Shown: positions 12,166 to 24,900, numbered from the stretch's first letter. The stretch: 64,000 nucleotides of DNA from Strigamia acuminata (GCA_949358305.1 OX442318.1:4140501-4204500), one strand, 5' to 3'. The notes: generated from the letters alone by a model not told the origin. Numbers and translations: made by a program.

Positions 12166-15100
12166 TTACAATTTTTTAAAACTATTTAACTTATTGACAA
12201 GTAATGTTGCAGTATTAGACAAAAAATATATTCCAGTTAATACTGAAAGACCGAGAGTGAGACTGAAAATGTTCCCAATGTCAGAAACCAAGTCAGCGAA
12301 TGAATATTTAAATTGTTCAACAATTGTTTCTATTTTGTTTGACGGAAAAATAAAACTGCCCATTGACGCTTCGGATATCAGTGGTGCATAACTAAATTCA
12401 TTGATCTTATACAACGCTTGTTTACAAGGTCGATTGCATGAACATTCCTTTTCAACATTGGTGCTTGTGCGGATTTCATAGTACAATGTTCGCACGGCTT
12501 TGGCCGTTGACGAAGAATTGCAGAAGGTTACATCTTTCTTGATTGCAAATGGCATGCTATTGGATGAATAAAAAGAGAGATTAAAACTAAATGAACTCAT
12601 TAGTTGCTTCATCTTCACAAGTCTCCGTTCTCATAGCCAAGTGAATTCAGAATTGAAAATTGAAAATTCAGTTTTGCGTTGTAAACTAGGCTTTAGGTAG
12701 AGTTGTTGCCTACTTTATGTGGGAGTTATTGTTTTACCTGCACATTTGTTTGCTCTTCATTTTGTTGTCCAAACAGCGGCTTTTGCAGTTGTAATAGTCT
12801 GTTATGTTTTGATTGCAAAGTTTCTTTTTGGTATTGAGGTAATGCATCTAAAATTTAAATATATTTTATAAGATGACAACAACAAAATCGACTGTGATTC
12901 AAATTTATTTTTATACATTAAATTTGGTAAGCAGAGTTGAGGTTGTCATGTAAGAAGGAAGATGGGAATTGAAATCAATTGAAAAATTGGGATCTTCAAC
13001 TGGAGTGATATAGGCCTATTTTGATTTTTTTAATACAAATTTTATTTTGTTTTCTAGTTTTCAATTTTTAAACTTACCGGTGTAAAATCCGGTTTACATG
13101 TAGGGTCTTCCATTTCTGGTATATAGTCAAGAAGGATTGAGAACAATCGATATTTTATAGAACCTAATTTCAGATATACACTTTAAATCTTGTTTTTATC
13201 TCTTTAGATGAATAAAAAATTACCGAAGGAATGTTTAACACAAGTGCCGTGAGGATTAGGGAGTTGAGTGTATGTTCGAACATCAAATAGGTGTCCGGAA
13301 AATGGAGACTGCAATTTTTAAAACGAGGTTATGACCATTCAACAAGGGAAAATCTGGTTTTAAATGGTAGATAATACACAGTAGGTGCATTCAAAAACTC
13401 TAAAACGTATGCAAAACTCGTTTCGTGTCTGTACGTGACGTCATTCCCATTGAATAATATTCCCATGTTATTCAATGGGAATGACGTCACGTACAAACAC
13501 GAAACGAGTTTTAGAGGCGTTTTAGAGTTTTTGAATGCATCTAGTTTGTAGCATTTTTTAAAGGCTTTTATTTAACTTGACTTAAACGTTTGTTTGTTTG
13601 TGTGGTCTAACGTCCGGTCACGTAACCTGTAATGTAATTTTAGAACCGAAGCACCACCTGGTGGTACCCGTGTCCTTAAATGGATGCCAAAATTTTCTTT
13701 GCGAAACGATAAATGCTGTTTTCAATGTCAAAATGATATTTGTAAATTTTGTAACCCGTCTCATTCGACTGGAAATCAAAATCTGCACCTGCCTGTATCT
13801 TTTGTTTTTTAATATTATTTAGAAAAAGTACTTTGGGGAAAGTTTTTTGGCACGATACACTCTGCGGTAGTAGCGCACTCTGGCGGCGATTTGAAGCACC
13901 AATATAAAAGCCTTTTTCAAAAACAAGGTTTTTTATATTACTTGTTAAATGTTTTAATACAATGCTGCAACTTTATTATTGTGAATTTAAATGAATTCAT
14001 CGCAGAAACAATTAAGTTAGATAAACCATAGTATGGGCTCTGCACGTGATTGAAGCGGAGAATTCAAAATGGCGACAACAGAGGTCATTGAGGGGTTTTG
14101 AGTGGGGGAAATTGAATCATTTTAAGTGGGTAAATGAGTCAGAAATGGTCGGGAAATAATTTGTCGCCTATTCAGAAGTAGTGTAAGCTCAGATGGAGAT
14201 ACACAGTAAGTATTCCACTATACTTAAAGGCATAACGGGGATTTTTATAAGGGAAAAGTATCTGTCGCAAACTGTGTATTAACAGGAGTAAATTAAGTTA
14301 CTTACTAGTGATTTGATTAAGCTGGAGCTTAAAGGTTTTACATAAGTAATTTTCCATAGTGTTGTTACATTTAATCCTCTCCAGTTGACAAGATCCAATA
14401 TATCGACATTGCACTTTGTATTGTTCAATTTCTGCTGTTTGAAATATTTTTTTTTCTGATTTATAAGTCTTGGATTATGCGGTTCTGCACAAACGATGAT
14501 GTTTGGGAAAGTTATGTTAGCTGGATCCTCAATTGATACAATTGTTTGAATAGGTTCATTCAAATACAACTGGATTTTTTTATGGAGTATAAATCCACTG
14601 AATACAAACAAACAAAGATAAACCAGTGGCTGTAGACGAGCCATGTTTGATTTTGATGTGTCAGTTTTTCGAGTTTTAATGGTTTGTATGTTAGCTTCAA
14701 TTCTTCTGGTTATGTCACTTTTGGGAGTTATAGGCTTCGCCGTGTACCACTGAGCAATAACCAAAACCAGGTTGATTAAGGAGAGAAGAGAGAGTCCTAA
14801 CCAAAGTCCAAGATTGCCACCAAAGTCAGCGAGCAGGCTGATGAAATCGTAGATTAAGCGTTCTTTCAAAATTGTCACATGTCTGTCTTGCATGTATATA
14901 AGGTTCGAGGTTATGTTATTTTTGCTACGTTCCATGTCAAATGTCGGAAGAACATGTGTAATTTTACAGCTCCTGGTACAACCACAGTCAGATTCAGGTG
15001 TTGGTGACAGCATAAAATTCATGTTTTGTTTAAACATGTTTAAAGTAGAATAAGAATGATTGCAGAGCTTAAGGAAACCTCTTTTGGAAAATCTTGACGT

Positions 15101-18039
15101 GTAGGGTAACCTGTTAAATAAATTTAAGCCCATTTATTGTTACTGTTAAAATGAAATGTCTAGTTTAATGTGTACAAATTTTTTACGCCCGTACACCATT
15201 TATTAGCAAAAATGGCGCCTTAAAATGGGGGGTCGCATTATAGGCGGGTCGGATTATAAGCAAGGTTATACGGTATCGTATGAAGCAACATTTATCCCCC
15301 ATAAAGATCTTTTATTTATTGCAATAAATGTATTTCGAAATTCACTTGCCAACAATGATTTTTGCCCAATAATGTTTGAGTGCATCTTTTTCCACATTCT
15401 ATGTATTCCTCCAGTGGTACACAGGGCTGACTTCTGGTGTTTATTAAATGATGCTGAAACAAATATTTTCTAAGTCAATAGCAGAATCTACCTAAACAAG
15501 TTTACTATACTCTGGCCATGTGTAAGTTTGGCCTAACTCCGAGCCTTTTCTCTGGTGTAGTGATACAAGAAAATAGATCCAAACACCAGGATTGCAACCA
15601 AACTACTGAAAATAGTAAGCGAATGTTCTAAGATTTTTGGAAGAAGCAAGCAATAAACTATGAACTAATTTTCCTGGTGGCAGCACAGAGTGAGTTATGA
15701 GGCTCGGAGTTAGGCCAAACTTACACATGGCCAGAGTATAGCTAAAAAGTACACTAGAACTTACCTCTTTTAAACGTAATCCAACTTTGGCAAGCAATCT
15801 TGAAGATAGGATGTATCCATACCGGAAATCAAGTGGATATGTCACTCCTATCTAGAATTAAGTGTATTATTCAAAAATAGTATATAACTTTTTACGGAAT
15901 TTAAATATATTATTCGTGCGTTAAATTATGAATTTCTTAATATTTTTTACAATTACATGATTAAGTATTCGTTATAACGAAAAATTCGTTATATTGCGAT
16001 TTGTTATAACGAGGTTTTGTACCACCCCGTTTAATTGCCTGGCGTCGACCCCGTTTTAGCGCCTGGCAGTTAGCGACTCAAAATTCTATACGCATTGGGC
16101 CCGTGTGGACGCCGGGTTTCAAATTGGCGCCGGGTACCTGATAACGTTCTGTAAGCACTATTTCCGGTCGATCAGATACGTATATAATACCGGTACGCCT
16201 TTATTGTTCAGTTGTTTCATTTTCTCTGGACACCATTATGGCTCCAATAAAAAAAAACATTCTTATGATTTCAAATTTAAATTGCGTGCAGTGCGGTTAA
16301 AATAAAAATGTATTTCCAAAAACATTAATTTTCACATTATTATTATTATTACTAGTCAAATCCATATATCCTCATACCCCTGTGTAAGTGATGGAAAAAA
16401 AATATTTGGATTGACCTGAAATTAAATCTAATTTTAATTAAACCTTGAAATTTTAAACAATTAAATAGTTACATCTAATGAAAGTATAAACAAAATCTTA
16501 TGCCAATCTGGCTTGAAATAATATAAATAGAAACATATTTCGAAATAACATTGGATCCGTATATCTTCATACCACCTTGTACGTGGTACAAAATTCTTCA
16601 TACTCTGTAGTTAAATGGAACAGTATTAACTAAATGTAAATTTTCACAAAAAAGTTTTATGTAAATGTGATCGTGCTAGTCAGATTAGCATAAAACTTTT
16701 CAATTTTTGATCATTTGTCATTAAAATGACACGAGGAAAGGCTGTAGGAAAGGATCTTCGTGAAAAAATTGTGGCTGGGTATACAGCTGGAAAATCTTAC
16801 TCCAAAATTGCAACTAACTTCAGCTTAAGTAAAGCTACAGTGCAATCAATTATAAAAGTATTCAAAACAACAGGAAGCATTGATGTAAAGAAACAAACTG
16901 GGCGTCCACGCTCCACTACCATTCGTGATGATTTAGCACTACACAAAATAATCAAGAAAAATAGACATGCTTCTTCTGCTGAGATCAATTCTGAATGGAG
17001 CCAAACAACTGGCAAAGATGTATCAAATCTTACATGTCGGCGCCGAACACATGAATTAAAATACAGTTTATAGAAGGTAAATAAATGAAATTTGTGTTTA
17101 ATGTGTTAAAATTAAAAAAAAAAAAATTTTTTTTTTAGGCAATGAAAAAACCATTATTAACTCAGGTTCAAATTAAAAATAGACTAAAATGGGGTAAAAT
17201 ACATCGCGAATGGTCTCAAAACAAGTGGAACACAGTCATCTTCAGTGATGAATCAAAGTTTGAAGTTTACACCCACACTGTTTGAAACGTACCGTCAAGT
17301 TTCCAGCAAGCCTAATGATTTGGGGCTGTATGAGCAGCAAGGGCAAAGGTGATCTCCACTTTATAGATGGAACAGTGAATGCTATTAAGTACCAGAAAAT
17401 ACTGAATGACTGTTTACTGCCTTCAATTAAGCGATTATACAAAAGGCGTCGCATCATCTTTCAACAGGATGGCGCTCCATGCCATACAGCAAAAACAACA
17501 AAGACATGGCTTCAAAAAAAGAAGATTCCACTTCTAGACTGGCCCTCAAGTAGTCCTGATATGAGCCCCATTGAGTCATTATGGGGTATTATGAAAAAAG
17601 AAGTTCGGAAGCGTCGTCCCCGGACCAAAGGGATGTTAAAAACCATTCTGCAGGAAACTTGGGACTCAATTCCTCTGAAAATGTGTAGAGATCTTATGGA
17701 GACCATGCCTAAGCGTATAGAAGCATTAATTGTTGCCAGAGGGAATGCTACAAAGTATTAACTACAGAGTATGAAGAATTTTGTACCTAGTACAAGGTGG
17801 TATGAAGATATACGGATCCAATGCTATTTCGAAATATGTTTCTATTTATATTATTTCAAGCCAGATTGGCATAAAATTTTGTTTATACTTTCATTAGATG
17901 TAACTATTTAATTGTTTAAAATTTCAAGGTTTAATTAAAATTAGATTTTATTTCAGGTCAATCCAAATATTTTTTTCCATCACTTACACAGGGGTATGAG
18001 GATATATGGATTTGACTAGTATTATTATTATTATTATTA

Positions 18040-18077
<38 letters not shown>

Positions 18078-19013
18078 TGAGGTTTTTTTGGATAAGAGCT
18101 GGGCCCGTATTAGCGCCGGGCTTCAAATTGGCGCCGGGCGGGGTGGGACAAAAACAGAATTAAATGCCCGGGCTATTAAACGGGGCGGTACGGGAAAAAC
18201 TGAATAGATGAGTATTTACTAAGGTTATGGACGTTCCTGGCAACACTTCTGGTATGTTAAGTTTGTTAGCTACTCTTGTGTAAATTTCAGAGCCGCGCAG
18301 TATAGTTCCAACTAAAATCGCAATAAATTAATTTATTTCAAAGTGGCTACAATTAATTTGCTGAACGTACTTTCCAATCTTGTACAAGTTCCTCTTGGAT
18401 GTAATTCCTGTGTCACAGTTTGGTTCAAAGCAACGGGTGTCTGAAATTACAGTACAAGACATTTATTTAAAATATTAAGGTACAGTCACGAACTGAAAGG
18501 AATTCTCAGGGATGTTTGTGTCAAACATTAAAAACTTACTTTGCGAAGTGATTGCGCGGTTCCATATGCAGGCTCATTTACCTCGAAACTGTAGTTTAAA
18601 TTCCACAATTTAGTAAGATCGATATCTGGTGATGTTATTAGTCTATCCAAAGGGTTCAGAGCATCTCGTTGAGATATGTCTTCTCCCAATGACTTGTAGT
18701 AATCCACAACATACTTATTTAGTGGTACACATGTTTGAGTATCAGGAATTGGCAATTCTTCTATTATCTTTTCGGTAACATCAAGACCTTTTGGGCTGGA
18801 CAGATAATAATAAATGCGGTCTTGCATTTGGTACGAATAGATGAGAATGCAGATGACGACAAGAAGAGCCCAAAAAAGACGAAATAGAATATTGCGTTTC
18901 TTATCGATCATTGGGTGAAATTCTTGAGGAAATGCGCTTCTTTGGTCTTTTTCTGCTATTAAATGTTTTACTGTTGTGCGAATTCTTTTTCGGATTCGAT
19001 GATTAGTTTCCAT
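12166..19013 (-). CDS. gene D: tandem two-module DEG/ENaC channel, 800 aa
   Basis: Coding exons: 18540-19013, 18371-18440, 18220-18311, 15765-15851, 15350-15453, 14306-15110, 13224-13308, 13078-13163, 12917-13015, 12738-12847, 12166-12556; 800 residues with no break. Close paralogue of gene B (shared N-terminus NHRIRKRIRT, linker KSNMARLQPLVYLCL). Module 1 TM2 reads LGLWLGLSLLSL and module 2 TM2 reads SLTLGLSVLTG, so both keep the family's G-x-S selectivity-filter triplet. The exon 5 donor is GCAAGT. Exon 8 uses the acceptor right before GSIKYR; an acceptor 40 bp earlier would shift the frame. Unlike its paralogues, the ATG at 19011-19013 is not directly preceded by an acceptor; the nearest is a CTCAG about 30 bp upstream, so the 5' end is the least certain part. 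Intron 3 holds 2.2 kb of nested transposons. Confidence 0.88.
13382..13543. mobile_element. hairpin MITE in gene D intron 6
   Basis: The left arm GGTGCATTCAAAAACTCTAA and the right arm TTAGAGTTTTTGAATGCATC fold back through TGACGTCATTCCCATTGAAT and its complement, making an almost perfect palindrome. Relatives lie at 21685-21886 and 53674-53825. Confidence 0.65.
16352..18019 (+). mobile_element. Tc1/mariner-type transposon with long TIRs
   Basis: About 260-bp inverted repeats (left about 16352-16611, right about 17760-18019) starting CTAGTCAAATCCATATATCC, with TA at 16350-16351 and 18020-18021. The two arms differ at only a few positions. It encloses one damaged transposase gene. Insertion into a TTA microsatellite explains the TTA run flanking it. 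Confidence 0.85.
16726..17761 (+). pseudogene. Tc1-type transposase, inactivated
   Basis: The N-terminal part (16726-17073, 115 aa) has the paired-like helix-turn-helix (SYSKIATNFSLSKATVQSII) and the GRPR AT-hook-like motif. A gap of about 62 bp with GTAAAT at its start and TTTTTTTTTAG at its end (17077-17138) looks like a short intron. Joining across it keeps frame into KKPLLTQVQIKNRL and the first catalytic Asp (VIFSDESKF), except for one stop codon just before the donor. After YTHTV another stop and a missing segment precede TVKFPASLMIWGCMS. The last part (17282-17761) keeps the second Asp (FQQDGAPCHT) and the Glu (SPIESLWG) of the DDE triad. Two stops and an internal deletion make it non-autonomous. 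Confidence 0.8.
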
Positions 19014-19371
19014 TGCACAAAATGTTAATATTATTGTTTGCTGAGCTAAACTCAGTTTTAGATTCCTGCTAAGCACTTAATTGCATTAAATTTATTCAGA
19101 GCTTTTCACTCAGTTATTACTGTGCCGCAACGTAGAGATACATCCTGGACGGAGCGGAGCTAGGTGTAGTAGGTCTATTGTAAAGCAGTTGAGCACACTA
19201 AAAAAAAAATCATTATTGTATTGTAATACCAGGGGGTACGACAATCAGAATCTGCGTGTCTGAGATTTGAATCTTTCATAGGATTCAAATGGGATTCGGA
19301 TGAGATTCGGTTGGAATTCGGAAAGATTTAGATGATTAGCACAGAAAGCTCAAGTGTGAGATTAGAGAGTT

Positions 19372-19861
19372 TGCGGGATGCATTTTTCCCTTACAGTTAA
19401 AGACTATACGGTATAAAAATAGTGTAAGGGAGAAATGATAAATTAAGTTTTTGCGGGCTGCACTTTTCCCTTATCACTAAACTATTTCAGCCAACTACTG
19501 ACAGTTAGTAATTTTGGGCCTAAAAATTCAATTTGGGGGCGTAAATGTGCAAATTTCTGCATAAAATTTCCATTATTATGCCTATAAAGTATGGTTTTGC
19601 GCCTAAAATTCAAGTTTGGGGCTCACTTATCATTCAATCTACGTACCTATGACTGAGATGTGTTTGATCGGGACAACAAAATAATCGCCATTTGCAATGG
19701 GCGGAGCTCAAAATATAGTGTTCTCAATTCTGATTGGCTGCGCTATATTTTAATTTAGGGTTGAAAACGATACAACTAAAGATTTTTCCCTTACGATATG
19801 GCACTAAAATAGTGTAACGTGGCACAAAATAAGGGAAAAATGCATGCCGCAAACTCTCTAA
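19372..19861. mobile_element. 490-bp MITE
   Basis: TTAGAGAGTTTGCGGGATGC at the left matches GCATGCCGCAAACTCTCTAA at the right, each followed inward by ATTTTTCCCTTA or its complement. A related single end, TAAGGGAAAAGTA with CGCAAACTGTGTA, recurs near 14250 and 50710. Confidence 0.6.
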
Positions 19862-19908
19862 TAATCGTGTTTGCCCTACCCGGCGCGTCTATTTTCAACG
19901 CATCCTAT

Positions 19909-20304
19909 CGTATTACCCCGCATATTGCCACATGCCGGTGTAGTGCGAGTATTACCGGCATGCCGATAAACTCCGTTTTTAACGGCATGCCGGTGTAAAT
20001 GAGTAGGAATTTTTTGCCAATAGTAATATCGGTACATAAACTGTTTGTTTGCATGGACTGCATTCGATTTTCCAATAATGGAAGTGGTTACTACAGCAAC
20101 AAACAAATGCAAAAGGTTTAGCTTTGTGTTTGTGTTGTTAATGTTCTTTTTAAATAAATAAAAAAATAAAATAAAAATTCACTTATACCGGCATGTTTCG
20201 GTCTATACCGGCATGCCGATATAGAGTTTTTATGAGCGATATGAAAATCGTCATAACTCCATGCTGCATGCCCGATGGCATGCGGCAATAGGCGGGGTAA
20301 TATG
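19909..20304. mobile_element. MITE, CGTATTACCCCGC family, copy 1
   Basis: The TIRs CGTATTACCCCGCATATTGC and its counterpart GCAATAGGCGGGGTAATATG enclose repeated CCGGCATGCC motifs in both orientations. A second copy with the same architecture is at 29982-30410. Confidence 0.65.
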
Positions 20305-21090
20305 GTAATTAAGCGCTGGTGTCTTTAACCAAAGCCCTAGAGTTTATTCTCAGTTGGGACACGCCCACATTGGACAGGCACAATTTGAACTTGCCTGAAT
20401 GGAACGCGCCGAGTTGAACTCTGCCAAGAGTAACAGGTTTAACGATTTCAGCCAGAGTTGCATGTCTCTTACCCTGATATCTGGTTTGTCAATGTTTTAA
20501 GTCACAATGTGGATAAAGTTGTTGGTCGTTTTGAAATCCTTCAGTGTATAGTTTTTAAGACCAGTACTGAACTCCTAACACCACAATCACTTAACTATCA
20601 TTGACCATGTGCTGAGCACATAATTTGAACGAAATTGGTTGCGTGAGTAATACTCGTATATGAGAATTCAACAGAACTTTATTAGCCACAATTCATGCGA
20701 ATGAAATGAAATGAGAGTATTTATGTATCGTAAACAATTCCTAGATAAGACTTGTAATTGTGTTTTTAATACTGTACATAAAAGATAAAGTTCTATTAAG
20801 TGGATACGAACTGCAATTTGGGTGTTTATTTGTAAACCATAACATGCTTTAATTTGTTTCTAATTTAATTTGTATTTTACTCTGAAGTTATTAGAGACAA
20901 TTTGGCAAATTACATTATTATTAATTTTGTGGCGAGTTAAAGATCATAGGAAGAGAAATAAATATTTTCTCTGATTTCTTTAAAATACCGTAATCTTAAA
21001 AAAGGTCATGTAACATTTTTAACTGTTCAACATATGGGATATTATTTTAAAGTACTGTCAAACTTCATTGTGATAAATTGGTCATACGGT
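20305..21090. other. spacer with remnants of the channel-gene 3' flank
   Basis: From about 20640 the sequence can be recognised as a diverged version of the flanks at 3070 and 10360 (GAGAATTCAA, ACTTGTAATTG and neighbouring blocks). It accompanies the relic exon at 21091. No intact gene is seen. Confidence 0.4.
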
Positions 21091-21324
21091 TTATACGATT
21101 TCTTTTAGATTTACACAATTTTGGTTAAATAGAGCATTACACTTCTTCTGAACAAAAGGAAACATTTGGTTACATATAATGTGCATTAGAATGAGCAGAG
21201 AAACTTCAAGAGTTAGGCCCAGTGCATTTCCAACGTCGGAAACCAAAGTTCCGAAAGAATACAGAGATTCGTCTTTTATAAACTTGGCTTTATTTGCATA
21301 CATGTTGCAAATTGCGACAAACAA
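21091..21324 (-). pseudogene. isolated relic of channel exon 11
   Basis: The minus strand encodes YSFGTLVSDVGNALGLTLEV followed by SLLILMHIICNQMFPFVQKK, homologous to the end of gene A exon 11. It lacks the upstream half of the exon, and no exons 1-10 lie in the 600 bp before gene C. The pore triplet G-x-S is changed to E-V-S. It is a remnant of a lost array member between genes D and C. Confidence 0.75.
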
Positions 21325-21684
21325 AGGGGCCGGGCTTTATATGCATTACGTCAGGAGTTCCAAAACTTTTTAGCATTGCGAACCATTTTTAAGCAAGGCG
21401 ATCTTCTCTGCGCCACTTCTTTTACCGGTGAATTACATTTTTCAAAAATGAATTTATTAGATAGAATAGACTCTTCTAGGCCAGGGGTCGGCAACCTTTT
21501 GAGACGGAAGAGCCAAAAGTTACAATTTAAAAAATTTCCCAGGTGTTAAAAAGCCACTACAATACTAAATTAAGTCCCATACAGCTGCATCTTGACATCG
21601 AAAGAGCCGCCTGCTGTTGACCCCTGTTCTAGGCGACAAGACAATTGCACTCCTCTAGGGAGGGGGCGTCATGTCTACAAGTTA

Positions 21685-21886
21685 GTAGGTGCATTCAAAA
21701 ACTCTGAAACGTATGCAAAACTAGTTTCGTGTTTGTACGTGACGTCATTCCCATTGAATAACATGGGAATGTCTCCTTGAGAGACGCTGCATTACGTTGT
21801 TCAATCAAGAATTCACTTCTTTAAGTCACTTCTTTAAATGATGTAAGGAGAAGTAAATTAGTCGTTTGAGGCTTGAATGCACCTTA
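21685..21886. mobile_element. MITE related to the TGCATTCAAAAACTC hairpins
   Basis: TAGGTGCATTCAAAAACTC at the left and GAGGCTTGAATGCACCTTA at the right are inverted. The left half matches 13382-13460, while the right half matches 60560-60650, so it looks like a chimera of two element versions. It lies just downstream of gene C. Confidence 0.55.
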
Positions 21887-21969
21887 TATTTCAAAACTGT
21901 TACTGAATATACAGACATCAACAATAACAAGATTAAACTGTAAATTTTAACCTAAGGACATAACGCCCA

Positions 21970-24900
21970 TTAGTCGTTGTTATGTATTGTTGCCATTGCA
22001 AGGAAGAATGCAGTATTACAGAAAAAAGGTATAATGCCCAACACAGATAAGCCAAGAGTGAGGCTTAATGTGTTGCCAATGTCGGAAACTAATGCAACGA
22101 AAGAATATTTAAATTTTTCAGCAATAGTTTCTATTTTATTGGTAACAAAAGCAATATTAATAGTTGATATAGCGGAGAAGAAAGTAGCAGATCTATATTC
22201 GTTTATTTTATAGAATGGTTGTTTACAAGGTGGTTGACATAAACATTCCTTTTCAATGTCGGTGTTTGTCGGAATTTTGTAGTACAATGTTTGGACTGCT
22301 TTGGCTGTTGACGAAGAGTTGCAGAAGGCAACGTTTTCTTTAATTGCAAATGGCATGCTGCCATAAGTAAGAAAATGTTTGTCATTTGTAAACTTACTGT
22401 AAATATCTTTAACTTATACCTACCTGCACAATTGCTTTTTCTTCATTTCCTTGTCAAAGCACTGATTTTTGCAGTTGTAATATTCCGTTAAATTTGCATT
22501 GCATGGTTTAAATTTGGTGTTGAGACGATAAATCTGAGGTAAAAAAAAAATTATATTTAACTTACAAAAAAGTACTAGACCTCATCAGAGAGTACATTAA
22601 TAACTGATAGATGATGTTTTAGTGGTACGTACATTTCGTCTGGTAACCACAACAACTGTACTCATTGCAGATAGATAAGCTATATCTACATCGTACGAAA
22701 AACCAGAATTTTCCTTTGGAGTTAGGTAAACCTGAAATTGAAATACTCTCAAGCAGCATTTTTTACCACAGAAAATTTATGTTTTCAACTATCAAAAGTA
22801 AATGTGGAAGTCTAATTTGTTACTTATAATGTCGTGGAGCCAATTCAGTGTCCACGCTACTCCCTATTCAGCACTGCGATGCTCAGTTGTGAGGTGTTGG
22901 ATCTACCACAGCCTCCTTGAGTGGTTGCATGGGCCGTGCGTAAGTGTGGCAGAATAGTCACATACCGACCACGTCGCTCATGGGGATAATTTCTGTGCGT
23001 GACGGGTTGGTTGCTGGTGTGGTGTGCCCAAGCGACATTTCCAGCACGTGGGTACACTGGGAACTCCGACCCCTAGACTAACGATTAAAGGCCAACAACC
23101 CAACAATCTGGAGTTCTTGTCTTATTTAACGTGAGCATACAACCCACATTAGGGTAGCTCGTCCCTAAGTTGCCCTGGTTAAGACGTTGCAGTCACAATA
23201 AAAGTATTGTAAACTATTACTAGCTGACTCCAAATAAACAAAATGGCGGACCCGCTGGTCCGCGACGCACACACTAGCTTGTTAAATTCAAAGTGATCTT
23301 TATTCAAATCCAATCGGTTTAAATATTACAAAAGTTATCTCTCATTGGTTGACTACAAAAGAACAGCCCCCATTGGCTGTTTGTACTAACGTTCTCGAAA
23401 CGTTCTCGTCTCGATCCCGTTCTCGTTCTCGTTCTCGTCCTCGTAAACCCAAAAAACTCCACACTCGGTCATCCGACTAAATGTCGGCGTCCTCGCCGAC
23501 GCTTATCTTGTTTACAACTTCGTTTTCATCTGCGTTTACATCTCTGTGGTCGTCTGCGTTTACATCTTCGTTTCATCTGCGTTTACATCTGCGTTTACAT
23601 CTGCGTTTACATCTGCGTTTACATCTGCGTTTTCATCTTCTTGGTCATCTGCGTTTACATCTTCGTGGTCATCTGCGTTTACATCTTCGTGGTCATCTGC
23701 GTTTACATCTTCGTGGTCGTCTGCGTTTTCATCTTCGTGGTCATCTGCGTTTTTATCTGCGTTTTTATCTGCGTTTTCATCTGCGTTTTCATCTGCGTTT
23801 TCATCTGCGTTTTCATCTGCGTTTTCATCTTCTTGGTCATCTGCGTTTACATCTTCGTGGTCATCTGCGTTTACATCTTCGTCCGCATCTCGATTTGTTT
23901 CGCTCTTTTCATCAAAATCACCGTTTCTTCGTCTTCATCTCGAATCGTTTCGTCTTCATCTCGAATCGTTTCGTCTTCATTTTGAATCGTTTCGTCTTTG
24001 TCATCGTTTTTGTCATCGCCATTTAATTCATCGCTAACCCCATCGTTCGTCTCCCTCAAACCCGCACCAAACTCCCGCTGTTCCAGGTCAAGTTCGTTAG
24101 GTTGCGCATCCAACTTCGTATCAACTTCGACTGGACTCGCCTCAATCGCTTGCGTCGCATTAACGTCTACTCGTTTCGCATCTAGTTCCGCTTCTCCATC
24201 CGAATCGTCCGAATCGCTGCACGTGCGCCCGTCTATGCCACCCCGCATGTCGTAATTGCTCTTTCGCGCTTTGTCGTCGTTGGCTTCATAATCGCATACT
24301 TTCCTTTCGTAATTTAGCTTGAACCTTCTCGTAACACGTGTTGTCTCGGCAAATCGCTCGTCTGGATTCCCGAACCGTCCACGTGGTTCTTTGTCGTCCC
24401 CGAATTTCGCTTCCGTCCCAAAACAATCGTCGTCTCGTTTTTCTTCAACTTTTCGTCTATTCGTTTAGTCTCAGTCGCATAAATTCGTTTATCGCCGCAT
24501 AGAATTCTTCTATCGTCGCATAGGATCCTTCATCCCACTTCTGATGTAAACTTAGTTAAAAGTTGACTTCGAAAACAATGGCGGACCCGCTGGTCCGCGA
24601 CGCACACACTAGCTTGTTAAATTCAAAGTGATCTTTATTCAAATCCAATCGGTTTAAATATTACAAAAGTTATCTCTCATTGGTTGACTACAAAAGAACA
24701 GCCCCCATTGGCTGTTTGTACTAACGTTCTCGAAACGTTCTCGTCTCGATCCCGTTCTCGTTCTCGTTCTCGTCCTCGTAAACCCAAAAAACTCCACAGT
24801 ATACTTAGATTTAGTTTAGTTACTTACATGAACAAAATCTGGTTTGCAAATATCATTAGTCATTTCCATGACAGAATCTTGAAACATCGTGAACAATTTA

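Larger units (their letters stand above)
16020..18190. mobile_element. TIR element in gene D intron 3, split by a Tc1 copy
   Basis: Ends TACCACCCCGTTTAAT and ATTAAACGGGGCGGTA are inverted, and the repeated GCGCCGGG-type motifs inside are shared by both arms. A TA on each side would be the target duplication. The left arm encodes a short KKHSYDFKFKLRAVRLK, stop, similar in style to the N-terminus of pogo/CENP-B-like DNA-binding proteins. The body is displaced by the Tc1-type insertion at 16352-18019. Confidence 0.55.

Noticed and set aside
13164-13223. Frameshift or stop in exon 8 of genes D and E
   Set aside because: It came from choosing an acceptor about 40 bp too early by analogy with gene B. 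The acceptor just before G-P/S-I-K-Y in all five copies removes the problem.
23481-24037. Plus-strand frames of 163-181 codons rich in Ser/Phe/His/Leu
   Set aside because: Low-complexity reading of the same 12/18-bp repeats; the minus strand is the coding sense of the enclosing retroelement.
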